From: Kitasatospora sp. SolWspMP-SS2h
Lineage (GTDB): Bacteria > Actinomycetota > Actinomycetes > Streptomycetales > Streptomycetaceae
Direction of reading: 5' to 3'
Length of the DNA: 64,000 bases
Assembly: GCF_003259315.1 (NCBI RefSeq)
Contig: NZ_QLLT01000009.1
Coordinates: 1 to 64,000 of the forward strand
Position 1 is the first letter of the stretch, and every line of letters starts with the position of its first letter. This document shows positions 34,272 to 42,889 of the stretch, one piece after another. The position numbers and the translations under genes are program-made. The notes below the pieces were generated by a model, which did no database searches, was not told where the DNA came from, and was given only the letters and a program-made list of their open reading frames with translations.

Positions 34272-34850
34272 GTGAGTCGAGAAACCGAGGACGACGCCTA
34301 CGCCGATTTCGTCGGGACCGCCTGGCCCCGGCACCTGCGCACCGCGACGCTGATCGCGGGTGACCGGCACCGGGGGGAGGAACTCCTCCAGGACTGCCTG
34401 GTCAAGCTGTACGTGCGCTGGCGCCGGATACGGGCCGACGACCCGCACGCCTACCTGCGGCGGATGCTGGTCAACAACCACATCAGCTGGTGGCGGCGAC
34501 GTCGTAGGGAACTGCTCATCGCCGAACCGCCGGACATCCCCACCGGGGGCCCGGCGGCGCCGGAGGCCTCGGACGAGCTGTACCGGGCGCTGCGCGAACT
34601 ACCGCCCCGCCAGAGGGCGGTGGTCGTCCTGCGGCACTTCGAGGACCTGTCGGAGAAGGACACCGCCGCGGTCCTCGGCTGCTCGGTCGGCACCGTCAAG
34701 AGCCAGCACTTCCGGGCGGTGGCCCGGCTGCGCACCGCCCTGTCGGCGGACCGTCCGGCGGACCGGCGCACGGACCGGCCGTCGGACTGGGCGCCGGTCC
34801 GGGCGACCCAGCTGATCCAGTCGAAGAACCAGGAGAACATCACCCGATGA
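34272..34850 (+). CDS. SigE-family ECF sigma factor
   Basis: 192 residues. Region 2 is LRTATLIAGDRHRGEELLQDCLVKLYVRW with RLLVNNHISWWRRRRRE-like spacing, and region 4 is LPPRQRAVVVLRHFEDLSEKDTAAVLGCSVGTVKSQ. This matches the small actinobacterial SigE-like ECF family. The stop overlaps the next start (ATGA at 34847-34850), so the membrane protein downstream is its likely partner or inhibitor. GTG start without ribosome site. Confidence 0.92.
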   Translation: MSRETEDDAYADFVGTAWPRHLRTATLIAGDRHRGEELLQDCLVKLYVRWRRIRADDPHAYLRRMLVNNHISWWRRRRRELLIAEPPDIPTGGPAAPEASDELYRALRELPPRQRAVVVLRHFEDLSEKDTAAVLGCSVGTVKSQHFRAVARLRTALSADRPADRRTDRPSDWAPVRATQLIQSKNQENITR

Positions 34851-35683
34851 ACGACATCGAAGACCAGGAGATGTCCCGCGCGCTGCGGGACCTGGCGGAC
34901 CGTCACGGCACCGCCGGACCGGCCCCGGTGGCCGAGCTGCTGCACCGCGGCCGCCGCCGCCGGGGGCTGCGGCTCGCCGCCGTCACGGGCAGCGCCGCCG
35001 CGGTGGCCGCGGTCGCGGTGTTCGGCGCGACCGCCCTCGCGGGCGGCCCGTCGAGCACCGCCGCGGTGGGCCCGGCCGGCCAGGGCACGGCCTCCGTGTC
35101 CGCCTCCCTCTCCGCGTCGACCGTCCGTACCGGGCCGACCACGCCCGCGGAGATCGCCGACCTGCTCAGCAGTCGCTTCCCGACCGGTTACCACGCGGAC
35201 GGCCGGCCGACGCTGGTCGACAGCCGGAGCACGGGCGCCGACGCGGAGGAGCGGAAGAGGCTGGCCGAACTCCAGGGCGGGACCCCGGCACCGAGCCGAC
35301 CCCTGCCGGAGACGATCGGCGCGGGGTACACCGTCACCAACGGCACGAAGACCGGCACCGTGCAGCTCAGCATCATGCACCTGCCGAACGGGACCGGACA
35401 GCCGGCCGACCCGTGCAACAACCGGCCGGGCTGCTCCGCCACCCGGCAGCCGGACGGCAGCGCCCTGGTGCTCTACCTCCCGCCGGCACCGGCGGACCTC
35501 CCACAGGTGTGGCGGGCCGACCTGTACCGCACCGACGGCACCGTCATCGCGGCCGAGTCCGGTAACGTCCCGCTCCCCGGACACGGCCAGGACCTGTACG
35601 CCGGACCGCCGGTGCTGAACGGCGAGGCGCTCACCGCCCTCGTCCTCGACCCGGTCTGGACGCAGGGGGCCGCCGGACACTGA
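34847..35683 (+). CDS. Single-pass membrane protein, putative partner of the ECF sigma factor
   Basis: 278 residues. A cytoplasmic N-terminus of ~45 residues contains MSRALRDLADRHG and an Arg cluster (HRGRRRRGLR), then one membrane helix (AAVTGSAAAVAAVAVFGATAL, about 46-66). A Ser/Thr-rich stalk and an exported domain follow, with two Cys (PCNNRPGC) that could form a disulphide. The topology resembles anti-sigma factors but I see no zinc-binding ZAS motif. Coupled to the sigma gene by ATGA overlap. Confidence 0.8.
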   Translation: MNDIEDQEMSRALRDLADRHGTAGPAPVAELLHRGRRRRGLRLAAVTGSAAAVAAVAVFGATALAGGPSSTAAVGPAGQGTASVSASLSASTVRTGPTTPAEIADLLSSRFPTGYHADGRPTLVDSRSTGADAEERKRLAELQGGTPAPSRPLPETIGAGYTVTNGTKTGTVQLSIMHLPNGTGQPADPCNNRPGCSATRQPDGSALVLYLPPAPADLPQVWRADLYRTDGTVIAAESGNVPLPGHGQDLYAGPPVLNGEALTALVLDPVWTQGAAGH

Positions 35684-36196
35684 ACCACCTGACCCGGAAC
35701 GGGGCGGACCACCGCCCTCGGGGCGGGCCACCGACCGGGAGCGGACACCGGCGGTGGCGGGCGATGACGTCCGACGCCCCGGTCGGCCACTGAGGACCGG
35801 CCAGCACCCGCAGTACACCCGCAGTACACACGGCTCACGTGGTCCGTGCAGCTCGTGCAGTTCGTTTCCTCGCAGTTCGCAGCAGTTCGCACCAGGTCCG
35901 GACCGGCGGCGGCCACGGTCGCGCCGCGCGGCAGCGCCGCGATCCGCGGACCCCGGGCGTCCGGGCGGTCGACCCCCGGCGCCGCAGCGCCCTCCGCGCC
36001 ACCCGCCTCCCACCGTCCCCCCGCGCACGCGGCAGCGGCGGTGGCGGTCACGGGCCCGCAGGCGTGCGGGGCGCGCACGCGGAACGGCCCTTCCGACGGC
36101 TCGTCATCCACCTTCCCGCGCTGCGGCGACCGCGTCGCCGTGCGGGTGGTTCGACGTGCCGTCGGAAGGGCCCCGAGGGTGTGGTGCGGGTGGCGG
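35684..36196. other. Gene-free interval with inverted and direct repeats
   Basis: About 510 bp between convergent genes. It holds direct repeats (CCCGCAGTACAC twice near 35808-35831; GCAGTTCG three times near 35850-35886). A 15-bp inverted repeat GGCCCTTCCGACGGC / GCCGTCGGAAGGGCC lies at about 36088-36102 and 36157-36171, enclosing further stems, likely a terminator structure. No convincing ORF; the long minus-strand frame here overlaps the membrane-protein gene and lacks coding character. Confidence 0.5.
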
Positions 36197-36973
36197 CTAC
36201 CGCGGGTCGCGGTCGAACTGGGCGCGGGACCAGCGGTAGCCGAGCACGGTGAGGGCCGCGCACCACAGCAGGGCGATCCACCAGTTGTTGCCGATGCCGG
36301 TGCCCAGCAGCAGGCCGCGCAGGGTCTCGATGGCGGGGGTGAACGGCTGGTACTGGGCGACCGGCTGGAACCAGCCGGGCATCGAGTGCAGCGGGACGAA
36401 GGCGCTGGAGATCATCGGCAGCAGGATCAGCGGCATCGCGGCGTTGCTGGCGGCCTCCGCGTTGGGGCTGCCCAGGCCCATGCCGACGGCGATCCAGGTG
36501 AGCGCCAGGGCGACCAGGGCGAGCAGGCCGAACGCGGCCAGCCACTCCAGCGGGTTCGCGTCGTGCGAGCGGAAGCCGATCGCCACCCCGACCGCGCCGA
36601 CCAGCACCACGCTGGCCACCGACTGGAGCACGCTGCCGGCCACCCGGCCGAACAGCACCGAGCCGCGGTGGATCGCCATGGTGCGGAACCGGGCGACGAT
36701 GCCCTCGTTCATGTCGGTCGCCATCGAGACGGCGGTGCCGATCACGGTCGAGCCGATGGTCATCATCAGGATGCCGGGCACCAGGTAGGTGACGTAGGCG
36801 GAGCGGCCCAGGCCGCCGCTCATCGCGCTGCCGAAGACGTAGACGAACAGCAGGAGCAGCATCACCGGGGTGAGCAGCAGGTTCAGGGTGAGCGACGGGT
36901 AGCGCCGGGCGTGCAGCAGGTTGCGCCGCAGCATGGTGGACGAGTCGCGGACGGCGAGGGCGAGCTGGCTCAT
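36197..36973 (-). CDS. ABC-2 type transporter permease (DrrB-like)
   Basis: 258 residues with about six membrane helices (for example LLLTPVMLLLLFVYVFG, VASVVLVGAVGVAIGF, LAAFGLLALVALALTWIAVG). It has the ABC-2 segment FVPLHSMPGWFQPVAQYQPFTPAIETLRGLL near the C-terminus, as in the daunorubicin-resistance DrrB family. Its ATG overlaps the ATPase stop (ATGA), so the two form a half-transporter operon exporting a lipophilic compound or lipid. Confidence 0.92.
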   Translation of the reverse strand: MSQLALAVRDSSTMLRRNLLHARRYPSLTLNLLLTPVMLLLLFVYVFGSAMSGGLGRSAYVTYLVPGILMMTIGSTVIGTAVSMATDMNEGIVARFRTMAIHRGSVLFGRVAGSVLQSVASVVLVGAVGVAIGFRSHDANPLEWLAAFGLLALVALALTWIAVGMGLGSPNAEAASNAAMPLILLPMISSAFVPLHSMPGWFQPVAQYQPFTPAIETLRGLLLGTGIGNNWWIALLWCAALTVLGYRWSRAQFDRDPR

Positions 36974-37965
36974 CGTGCGTTCTCCTTGGCGGAAGCGGCC
37001 TGGGTGGCGGAGGCGGTGGGGGCGGCGGTCTGGGCCGGGAGGGCGGGGGCGCCGGTCAGGGCGAAGAAGACGTCGTCGAGGTCGGGGGTGTGGACGGTGA
37101 GTTCGTCGGCCGCGACGCCGGCGGCGTCCAGCCGGTCGAGGACCGAGCGCAGGGCGCGCTGGCTGCCGTCGCTGGGCACGCGCAGGGCGAGCGCCTCGTC
37201 GTCGCGGGCGGCCTCGGCGAGTGCGTCGGCCGCGGCGCGGTGGGCGGCGGGGTCGGTGAACCGGAGCCGGACGTGGCCGCCGGGGACCAGGCGCTTGAGC
37301 TCCTCGGCGGTGCCCTCGGCCGCGATCACGCCGTCGTGCAGGACGGCGATCCGGTCGGCGAGCTGGTCGGCCTCCTCCAGGTACTGGGTGGTGAGCAGGA
37401 CGGTGGTGCCCCCGGCGACCAGTTCCCGGATGATCTGCCACATGCCGTGGCGGCTGCGCGGGTCGAGCCCGGTGGTGGGCTCGTCGAGGAAGATGATCCG
37501 GGGGCCGCCGACCAGGGTCATCGCGATGTCCAGGCGGCGCTTCATGCCGCCGGAGTAGGTGGAGGCGGGCTTGTCGGCGGCGTCGGTGAGGTCGAAGCGG
37601 GCCAGCAGCTCGGTGGCCACCCGGCGGCCCTCGGCCTTGGGCAGGCGGTGCAGGTCGGCCATCAGCAGCATGTTCTCCCGGCCGGTGATCAGGCCGTCGA
37701 CGGCGGAGAACTGGCCAGTGGCGCCGATCGCGGCGCGCACCTGCTGGGCCTCGGTGGCCAGGTCGTGCCCGCCGACGCTGATCTCCCCGGCGTCGGGGGT
37801 GACCAGGGTGGAGAGGATCTTGACGGCGGTGGTCTTGCCGGCCCCGTTCGGGCCGAGCAGGGCGAAGACCGTTCCGGTGGGGACGGCGAGGTCGACGCCC
37901 TTCAGAACGTTCTTGTCGCCGTAGGACTTGCGCAGCCCGTTCGCCGCGATGGCCAGGCCGGTCAT
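36970..37965 (-). CDS. ABC transporter ATP-binding protein (DrrA-like)
   Basis: 331 residues. Walker A is GPNGAGKTT (about 39-47), the signature is TYSGGMKRRLDIA, Walker B is RIIFLDEPTTGLDPRSR, and the H-loop is replaced by TTQYLEEADQLADR, characteristic of DrrA. A C-terminal extension ends in an Ala/Thr-rich tail. It energises the permease encoded immediately downstream. The DUF4097 gene lies 89 bp upstream in the same direction. Confidence 0.94.
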   Translation of the reverse strand: MTGLAIAANGLRKSYGDKNVLKGVDLAVPTGTVFALLGPNGAGKTTAVKILSTLVTPDAGEISVGGHDLATEAQQVRAAIGATGQFSAVDGLITGRENMLLMADLHRLPKAEGRRVATELLARFDLTDAADKPASTYSGGMKRRLDIAMTLVGGPRIIFLDEPTTGLDPRSRHGMWQIIRELVAGGTTVLLTTQYLEEADQLADRIAVLHDGVIAAEGTAEELKRLVPGGHVRLRFTDPAAHRAAADALAEAARDDEALALRVPSDGSQRALRSVLDRLDAAGVAADELTVHTPDLDDVFFALTGAPALPAQTAAPTASATQAASAKENAR

Positions 37966-38054
37966 GGGGTGCTCCTGGGGGTGTGGGGGTCGGTGCGGGG
38001 ACGGCGGTGCTGAGTTGGGCCGGGTCGGGCCGGGCCGAGCGGGGCGGCGGCGGG

Positions 38055-38723
38055 TCAGACGGTGCGGGCGGAGACGTCGCCGTGCGCCGTGGTGGCGCGG
38101 ATGGTGACCGCCGGGACGTCGTCGGCGTTGCGCAGCGCGTTGTCGATGCGGCCGTGGCCGGTGCCGGCGTCCAGCGAGGCGGAGACGCCGCGGGCCACGC
38201 CGACCGCGATCGAGCCGGACCGGGTGGTCAGTTCGAGCGCGCCGCGCACCGCCTCGGTGACGGTCAGGTCGCCGCGCTGGGTGCTGAACGCGGCGGGGCC
38301 GGTGAGACGGCCGACCTCGATGTCGCCGTCCTGGAGGGTGAGTCGGGCGGTGGACGCCTCGTCGAGCTTGACCGAGCCCCGGGCGCTCTCGAAGGTGACC
38401 GCGCCGAGCCGGCCGACGCCGCGGAGCCGGGCGTCCGCGCTCTTCGCCTCGACCGTGGAGCCGGAGGGCAGTTGCACGGTGACCTCCAGCGCACCGGCCG
38501 GGCCGAGCAGGCGGTGCGCGGCGGAGTCGGTGACGATCCGCAGCACGCCGTCGGCGTAGCCGACCTCGGTGTGCTCGACGGCCTTCGCGTCGCGGCCCTT
38601 GGCGGGGTCGGCGGGGCGCAGCTCGACCACGGTGTCGGTGCGGTCGGCGGCGATGAACCGGACCAGGCCGGCCGGGACGTCCAGGACGACGGTGACCGGG
38701 GCGGCGGTGTCGAACTTCTGCAT
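38055..38723 (-). CDS. DUF4097-family beta-helix protein
   Basis: 222 residues, almost entirely short beta strands with the repeating pattern of DUF4097/adhesin-like proteins (LEVTVQLPSGSTVEAKSADARLRGVG; LTLQDGDIEVGRLTGPAAFSTQRGDLTV). There is no signal peptide, so it is probably cytoplasmic. In Streptomyces such genes often precede DrrAB-type ABC genes, as here. Role unknown; it is the first gene of the three-gene unit facing the MarR-like regulator. Confidence 0.87.
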   Translation of the reverse strand: MQKFDTAAPVTVVLDVPAGLVRFIAADRTDTVVELRPADPAKGRDAKAVEHTEVGYADGVLRIVTDSAAHRLLGPAGALEVTVQLPSGSTVEAKSADARLRGVGRLGAVTFESARGSVKLDEASTARLTLQDGDIEVGRLTGPAAFSTQRGDLTVTEAVRGALELTTRSGSIAVGVARGVSASLDAGTGHGRIDNALRNADDVPAVTIRATTAHGDVSARTV

Positions 38724-38782
38724 GGTGGGCTCCCTGCTCGCGGTGCGGTGCCGGTGCGGCGCCGCTTCGTTTCTGACATTGG

Positions 38783-38921
38783 AAACGCTACGTTGCGTTC
38801 ACAGATCAGGCAACAGGTTTGTTGCAATCGAATGCCATTGACGCAGGTGGAAGCAGGGAAATCATTGCAATGATCCTGGAGGTAACGCAACGTCAGGGGT
38901 GGCTTTCGTTGCAATGCAATG
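38783..38921. promoter_or_regulatory. Palindrome cluster in the divergent promoter region
   Basis: The 253-bp gap between the DUF4097 gene and the MarR-like gene is AT-richer than its surroundings and holds several dyads. These include AACGC-N6-GCGTT (about 38785-38800), CAACA-GGTT-TGTTG (38811-38824) and a perfect ATCATTGCAATGAT (38861-38874). TTGCAAT motifs recur at 38822 and 38909. TTGCAA and AACGCAACG recur on both strands. Confidence 0.7.
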
Positions 38922-38976
38922 GCGGTGAACGCTATGCTGGGCGCGGCAACGTCACGCACCGCAGAAGGAGGTCCCG

Positions 38977-39753
38977 ATGCCGGGAGGCAGGCTCACCCAG
39001 CAGGAGCGCCAGCAGATCGCGCTGGGGCTGGCCGACGACCTGGCCTACGCGGAGATCGCCCGCCGGCTCGACCGTCCGACCTCGACCGTCACCCGGGAGG
39101 TCATGCGCAACGGCGGCCCGGCCGGCTACCGGGCCGACCTCGCCCAGCGGGCCACCGAGCACCGCACCCACCGCCGGGCCGCGCCGCCCCGCGACCCGCA
39201 CCCGGCCGACCGCCCCGACGACGGGCGCGACCCCGGCGCGGTGGACGCCTTCGAGGAGGCGATCACCACCGTCTTCATGCAGTCCGGCCTGAGCCGGATG
39301 CCCGCCCGGGTGCTGGCCGCGCTGCTGCTCACCGACTCCGGCAGCCTGACCGCCACCGAACTCGCCCGGCGCCTCCAGGTCAGCCCGGCGTCCGTCTCCA
39401 AGGCGGTGGCGTTCCTGGACGAGCAGTCGATGATCCGCCGGGAGCGCGACGAGCGCCGCCGCGAGCGCTACGCGGTGGACGACGAGATCTGGTATCAGTC
39501 CGCGGTGGCCAGCGCCCACGCCAACGCCGCGGTGGCCGCCACCGCCCGGCAGGGCGTCGCCGTGCTCGGCTCGACCAGCCCGGCCGGGACGCGGCTGGAG
39601 AACGTCGCCCGGTTCCTCGACCACCTCTCCGAGATGCTGCTGCGCGCCGCCGACCAGAGCCGCGACGTGCTGTTCACCAAACCCGTCCGGGAACCGGACG
39701 GCCCGGCCGAAGGCCCCACGGACGGCTCGGCGGAGGGCTCCACGGACGGCTAG
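38977..39753 (+). CDS. Fusion regulator: IS30-type HTH plus GbsR/MarR-like domain
   Basis: 258 residues. The N-terminus LTQQERQQIALGLADDLAYA-IARRLDRPTSTVTREV is the HTH_38 domain of IS30 transposases. A MarR/GbsR winged helix follows (about 88-170: LTATELARRLQVSPASVSKAV with wing RRERDERRRERYAV), then a helical region and a degenerate Asp/Gly/Pro tail. It carries no transposase catalytic domain, so this is a recruited DNA-binding module. The ATG follows AGAAGGAGG. It probably controls the ABC/DUF4097 unit. Confidence 0.88.
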   Translation: MPGGRLTQQERQQIALGLADDLAYAEIARRLDRPTSTVTREVMRNGGPAGYRADLAQRATEHRTHRRAAPPRDPHPADRPDDGRDPGAVDAFEEAITTVFMQSGLSRMPARVLAALLLTDSGSLTATELARRLQVSPASVSKAVAFLDEQSMIRRERDERRRERYAVDDEIWYQSAVASAHANAAVAATARQGVAVLGSTSPAGTRLENVARFLDHLSEMLLRAADQSRDVLFTKPVREPDGPAEGPTDGSAEGSTDG

Positions 39754-39787
39754 GCGAACGGCTCTGCGGACAGCCGGAGTTGAGCCG

Positions 39788-40488
39788 TCAGCACCCGCCT
39801 GCCGAGCCCTCGACGGAGGTGATCCGGCCCGGCGGGTCGAACGACATCCGGAGGCCGCGCCCGTCGGGCCGTCGGGCCGTCGGGCGGTGATCAGGTCGGG
39901 GTCCTCCGTCACCGGTACGCCGTGGTGAGCGAAGTAGCCGCGCACCACGGCCCGGGTGTCGTGACCGGACAGCCCCGCGCCGGTCGGCAGGAAGCGCGGC
40001 ACCGTGACCGGATCGAGCGGCGCCGACGGCAGTGCCGGGTCCTCGGGCACGAAGTGCACCCGGGTCTGCGGCCCGGCCTCCTGCCCGATGTAGCCGGGCG
40101 CGCCGAGCACGCCCATGCCGGTGAAGGCCGGCGCCTCCGCCGCGTGCCGCGGGTCGGCGAAACCGGACAGGTCGATCCCGGGTCCGGCCGACTCCGGTAC
40201 GCCGTACGCCCGTCCGGACTCCGCGACCTGGGCGGAGGCGGCCGTCACGGGTGCCCCGCCGAAGCCTGGCTCGGCCCAGCCCCACAGCCAGGACCGCCCC
40301 TCGGGGTCGTACGTCCCGAGCAGGCCCACCCGCAGCGTCCGGCCGCCGGTCTCGTGGGCGCACTCGGTCAGGTCGGCCGTCCGCGGCGCGGCCGGCAGCG
40401 CCCGTTCCAGCGCCTCCAACTGCTCGGCGTCCCAGGCGGCGTGCGGCTCGGCGGCGCGCAGGACGGACCCGGCGAAGGTCGTGGCCAT
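39788..40488 (-). pseudogene. DUF6882-like gene frameshifted by an 8-bp tandem repeat
   Basis: From the ATG at 40486-40488 the frame encodes a DUF6882-like protein (GTYDPEGRSWLWGWAEPGF; FADPRHAAEAPAF) up to DLITARRPDG. It then runs out of frame, while the next frame continues with GRGLRMSFDPPGRITSVEG and a stop at 39788. The break lies in three copies of CCGTCGGG. Removing one copy rejoins the two frames exactly and gives a 230-residue protein. Translated as is, the protein would run about 290 more residues antisense to the MarR-like gene. Confidence 0.85.
39861..39884. repeat. 8-bp tandem repeat causing a frameshift
   Basis: Three perfect copies of CCGTCGGG (39861-39868, 39869-39876, 39877-39884). 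Two copies would keep the DUF6882-like frame open to its own stop. Confidence 0.95.
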
Positions 40489-40573
40489 CCGGACACCCCA
40501 GCGACCCGGTCCCGGGCGACGGGCCCCGGCCGCGGTGTGCTGCGCGGTCGGGGCCCGGTCTGCTCGGAAGGGG

Positions 40574-40647
40574 GTGCGCTCAGGAGGCGGTGCGCTCAGG
40601 AGGCGGTGCGCTCAGGAGGCGGTGCGCTCGGGAGGCGGTGCGCTCAG
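40574..40647. repeat. 16-bp tandem repeat, about 4.6 copies
   Basis: Unit GTGCGCTCAGGAGGCG at 40574, 40590, 40606, 40622 (one base changed) and a partial copy at 40638. It sits between two minus-strand genes; the stop codon of the lamin-tail protein lies in the last partial copy. Confidence 0.95.
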
Positions 40648-42617
40648 CAGGGGAAGGTGCCGCTGTAGAGCGCGTGCCCGTACGAGGAGCTGCCGGAGCC
40701 GAAGCCGTAGACGCCGTCGTCGCTCCAGACCGCCTCGCGGAAGCCGTTGGCGCAGGTGGAGGTCGGCGCGAGGGCGAAGCCCTCCAGGTTGTCGACCGGC
40801 ATGACGGCGGGGTTGGTGTAGGTCACGTCCGGCACGATCGCGCCGCTCGCGCCGACCTTCAGGAAGGTGTGGGTCTCGCCGCAGGTGTTGTCGCAGGTGG
40901 CGACGATCCGCTGGGTGCCGGCGTCGAAGGTCACGTCCATCACGCCCGGCTTGCCGGTGGAGACGGTGCCGAAGGTGGTGAAGGTGCCGTTCGAGTTGAG
41001 GCCGTAGACGTACAGGGTGCCGTCGTACTCCAGCCCGGCGAAGAACAGGCCGGCGCCGTGCAGCGGGTAGTTCGCCGGGTTGTAGGCGGAGCCGGTGAGC
41101 GGGTCGGTCCAGCCGCCGGCGGTCAGCCAGCTGTCCGGGACGTAGCCGACGCCCTCGAAGCCGAGGTTGGCGTCGTCCTTGCTGCCGGTGTCGAGCTGCG
41201 GGAACTGCGAGGTCATGTCCCACTGGTGGAGCGGGGTCAGGGTGCTGCCGGTCGCGGCCGGGTCGAACTCCATGATGGTGTCCTTGGGCGCGGTGTTCTT
41301 GGTGTTGTCGCGCTCGGAGGTCACGTACAGGTGCCCGTTGGGGCCGACGGTCAGGCCCTCGGAGTCCGGCTCGCCGGTGCCGCCCGCGAAGCGGATCTGC
41401 TTGCCGGTGGCGCTCCAGGTGGCGTCCGGGACCCACTTGCCGTTGCTCTTGACCAGCTTGTACAACCAGTTCTTGTTCTTGGCGGCCCACAGCACGGACG
41501 GGTTGGCCGGGTCGAAGGCCAGGCCGCTGACGTCCCGGCCCTCGGGGCCGGTGGAGGTGGTGAACGCGCAGACGTTGTCGGCGATGGTGACGTCGAGGCC
41601 GCCGGGCCAGGCCGACGTGCCGGCGGGCTTGGCGCCGGTGCCGCCGGGCGCCTCGGGGGCGCAGCCGCTGGTGAGCGAGCCGCCGCCGCCGAGCAGGTGG
41701 CCGGTGGGGGTGCCGCCGGTGCCGCCGCCGGGGGTGCTGCCCGCGCAGGAGTTCACGGCGCCGAAGGTCGCGTTCGCGGAGGTCTGGAAGCCGGTGGCGC
41801 AGCGCTCGTCGGAGGGCTTGGCGCCGCCGGTCGCCCAGGTGACCGAGTCGACGGTGTTGCCGCTGCCGTCGAGCAGGAACAGCGCGTCGTTGTCGCCCAG
41901 CCCGATGGTGGAGTTGAACGTGACGTATCCGCCCGCGGGGATGCTGGTCGCGCTCGGCGAGGAGGACGAGATCGAGGCGGCGGAGTGCGAGGTGTCGCCG
42001 TCGACGTACTTCCACGAGCCGATGCTGACGGCGCTGGTGCCGCCGTTGTACAGCTCGACGGTGTCCGAGCCGTCCGAGCCGACCTCGTTGATCCGGACCC
42101 GGCTCGCGGCGGGCACGGAGGCCGGGCAGCCCGCGGCGTTCGCGGAGCCGAAGGTGGCCGCGGTGGTGGCGGTGACCCACCCGCCGGTGCCGTCGCCGCC
42201 GCAGCGGGCGATCGCGGGCTTGGCCTTGTCGGTGGCCCAGTCGACCCGGTCGACCACCGTGCCGCCGGCCGTGTAGAGCACCACCTTGTCGGAGTCGCCC
42301 AGCCCCTTGGGCGAGTTGAAGGTGACGAAGCCGCCGGCCGGGATGCTGCTCGCGGACGGGCTGAAGGACTGCGGGGAGAAGCCGTCGTCGGACATCTTCC
42401 AGCCGCTGATGCTCACCGCCGCCGGGCCGCCGTTGTAGAGCTCCACCGTGTCGTTGCCGTTGGAGGTGACCTCGTTGATGCGCACGTTCTGGTAGCCGGA
42501 CGGGTCGGCCGCCGCGGCGGGCTGCGCGACGAGCAGCCCGGTGGCGATCAGCCCGGAGAACGTCAGGGACGCGGCGCACACGGAGGCGACGCCGACACGC
42601 GAGTGTGAGTTAGGCAC
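40644..42617 (-). CDS. Secreted protein with two lamin-tail domains and an esterase-like/phytase-like region
   Basis: 657 residues. The signal peptide (VCAASLTFSGLIATGLLVAQPAAAA) cleaves near residue 38. Two LTD domains follow (about 45-160 and 180-300), each with VRINEV, DTVELYNGG, SIPAGG-VTFNS and a G-DRVDWAT-like strand. After a Gly-rich linker, a propeller-like region has VSGLAFDPANPSVLWAAKN and EGLTVGPNGHLYVTSERDN, resembling esterase-like-of-phytase domains. LTDs commonly accompany extracellular nucleases and phosphatases. The GTG at 42615-42617 is chosen because the signal peptide begins there. Confidence 0.87.
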   Translation of the reverse strand: MPNSHSRVGVASVCAASLTFSGLIATGLLVAQPAAAADPSGYQNVRINEVTSNGNDTVELYNGGPAAVSISGWKMSDDGFSPQSFSPSASSIPAGGFVTFNSPKGLGDSDKVVLYTAGGTVVDRVDWATDKAKPAIARCGGDGTGGWVTATTAATFGSANAAGCPASVPAASRVRINEVGSDGSDTVELYNGGTSAVSIGSWKYVDGDTSHSAASISSSSPSATSIPAGGYVTFNSTIGLGDNDALFLLDGSGNTVDSVTWATGGAKPSDERCATGFQTSANATFGAVNSCAGSTPGGGTGGTPTGHLLGGGGSLTSGCAPEAPGGTGAKPAGTSAWPGGLDVTIADNVCAFTTSTGPEGRDVSGLAFDPANPSVLWAAKNKNWLYKLVKSNGKWVPDATWSATGKQIRFAGGTGEPDSEGLTVGPNGHLYVTSERDNTKNTAPKDTIMEFDPAATGSTLTPLHQWDMTSQFPQLDTGSKDDANLGFEGVGYVPDSWLTAGGWTDPLTGSAYNPANYPLHGAGLFFAGLEYDGTLYVYGLNSNGTFTTFGTVSTGKPGVMDVTFDAGTQRIVATCDNTCGETHTFLKVGASGAIVPDVTYTNPAVMPVDNLEGFALAPTSTCANGFREAVWSDDGVYGFGSGSSSYGHALYSGTFPC

Positions 42618-42889
42618 GGGCCGGAACTCTGGCGACCCGACGTGGAGACAGCGTGTACGGCGGCTGAATCCCGGACGCTCCCCGCCGGAACGCCAGGTTC
42701 GGGGGCAGCCGGACCGCCCGGAACCGGCCACCGGCCTCGGCGGCGGCACCCGGTCCCGGCCCCGGCGGCGGCACCCGGCCGTCCGCCGCACGGACGACGG
42801 TTGGTCCCGCCGCTGCGTCACCCCCGCCCGGACCGCCGGAGACCGACGACCGGCCCACAACCGTCCGTTGTTCGGTAGGGTGGCCCGCC

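Noticed and set aside
35473..36111. Minus-strand 212-codon frame rich in Cys and Arg
   Set aside because: It overlaps the 3' end of the sigma-partner gene and lacks ribosome site and coding character.
39754..39787. Search for a terminator between the MarR-like gene and the frameshifted gene
   Set aside because: No stem of useful length in the 34 bp between the stops.
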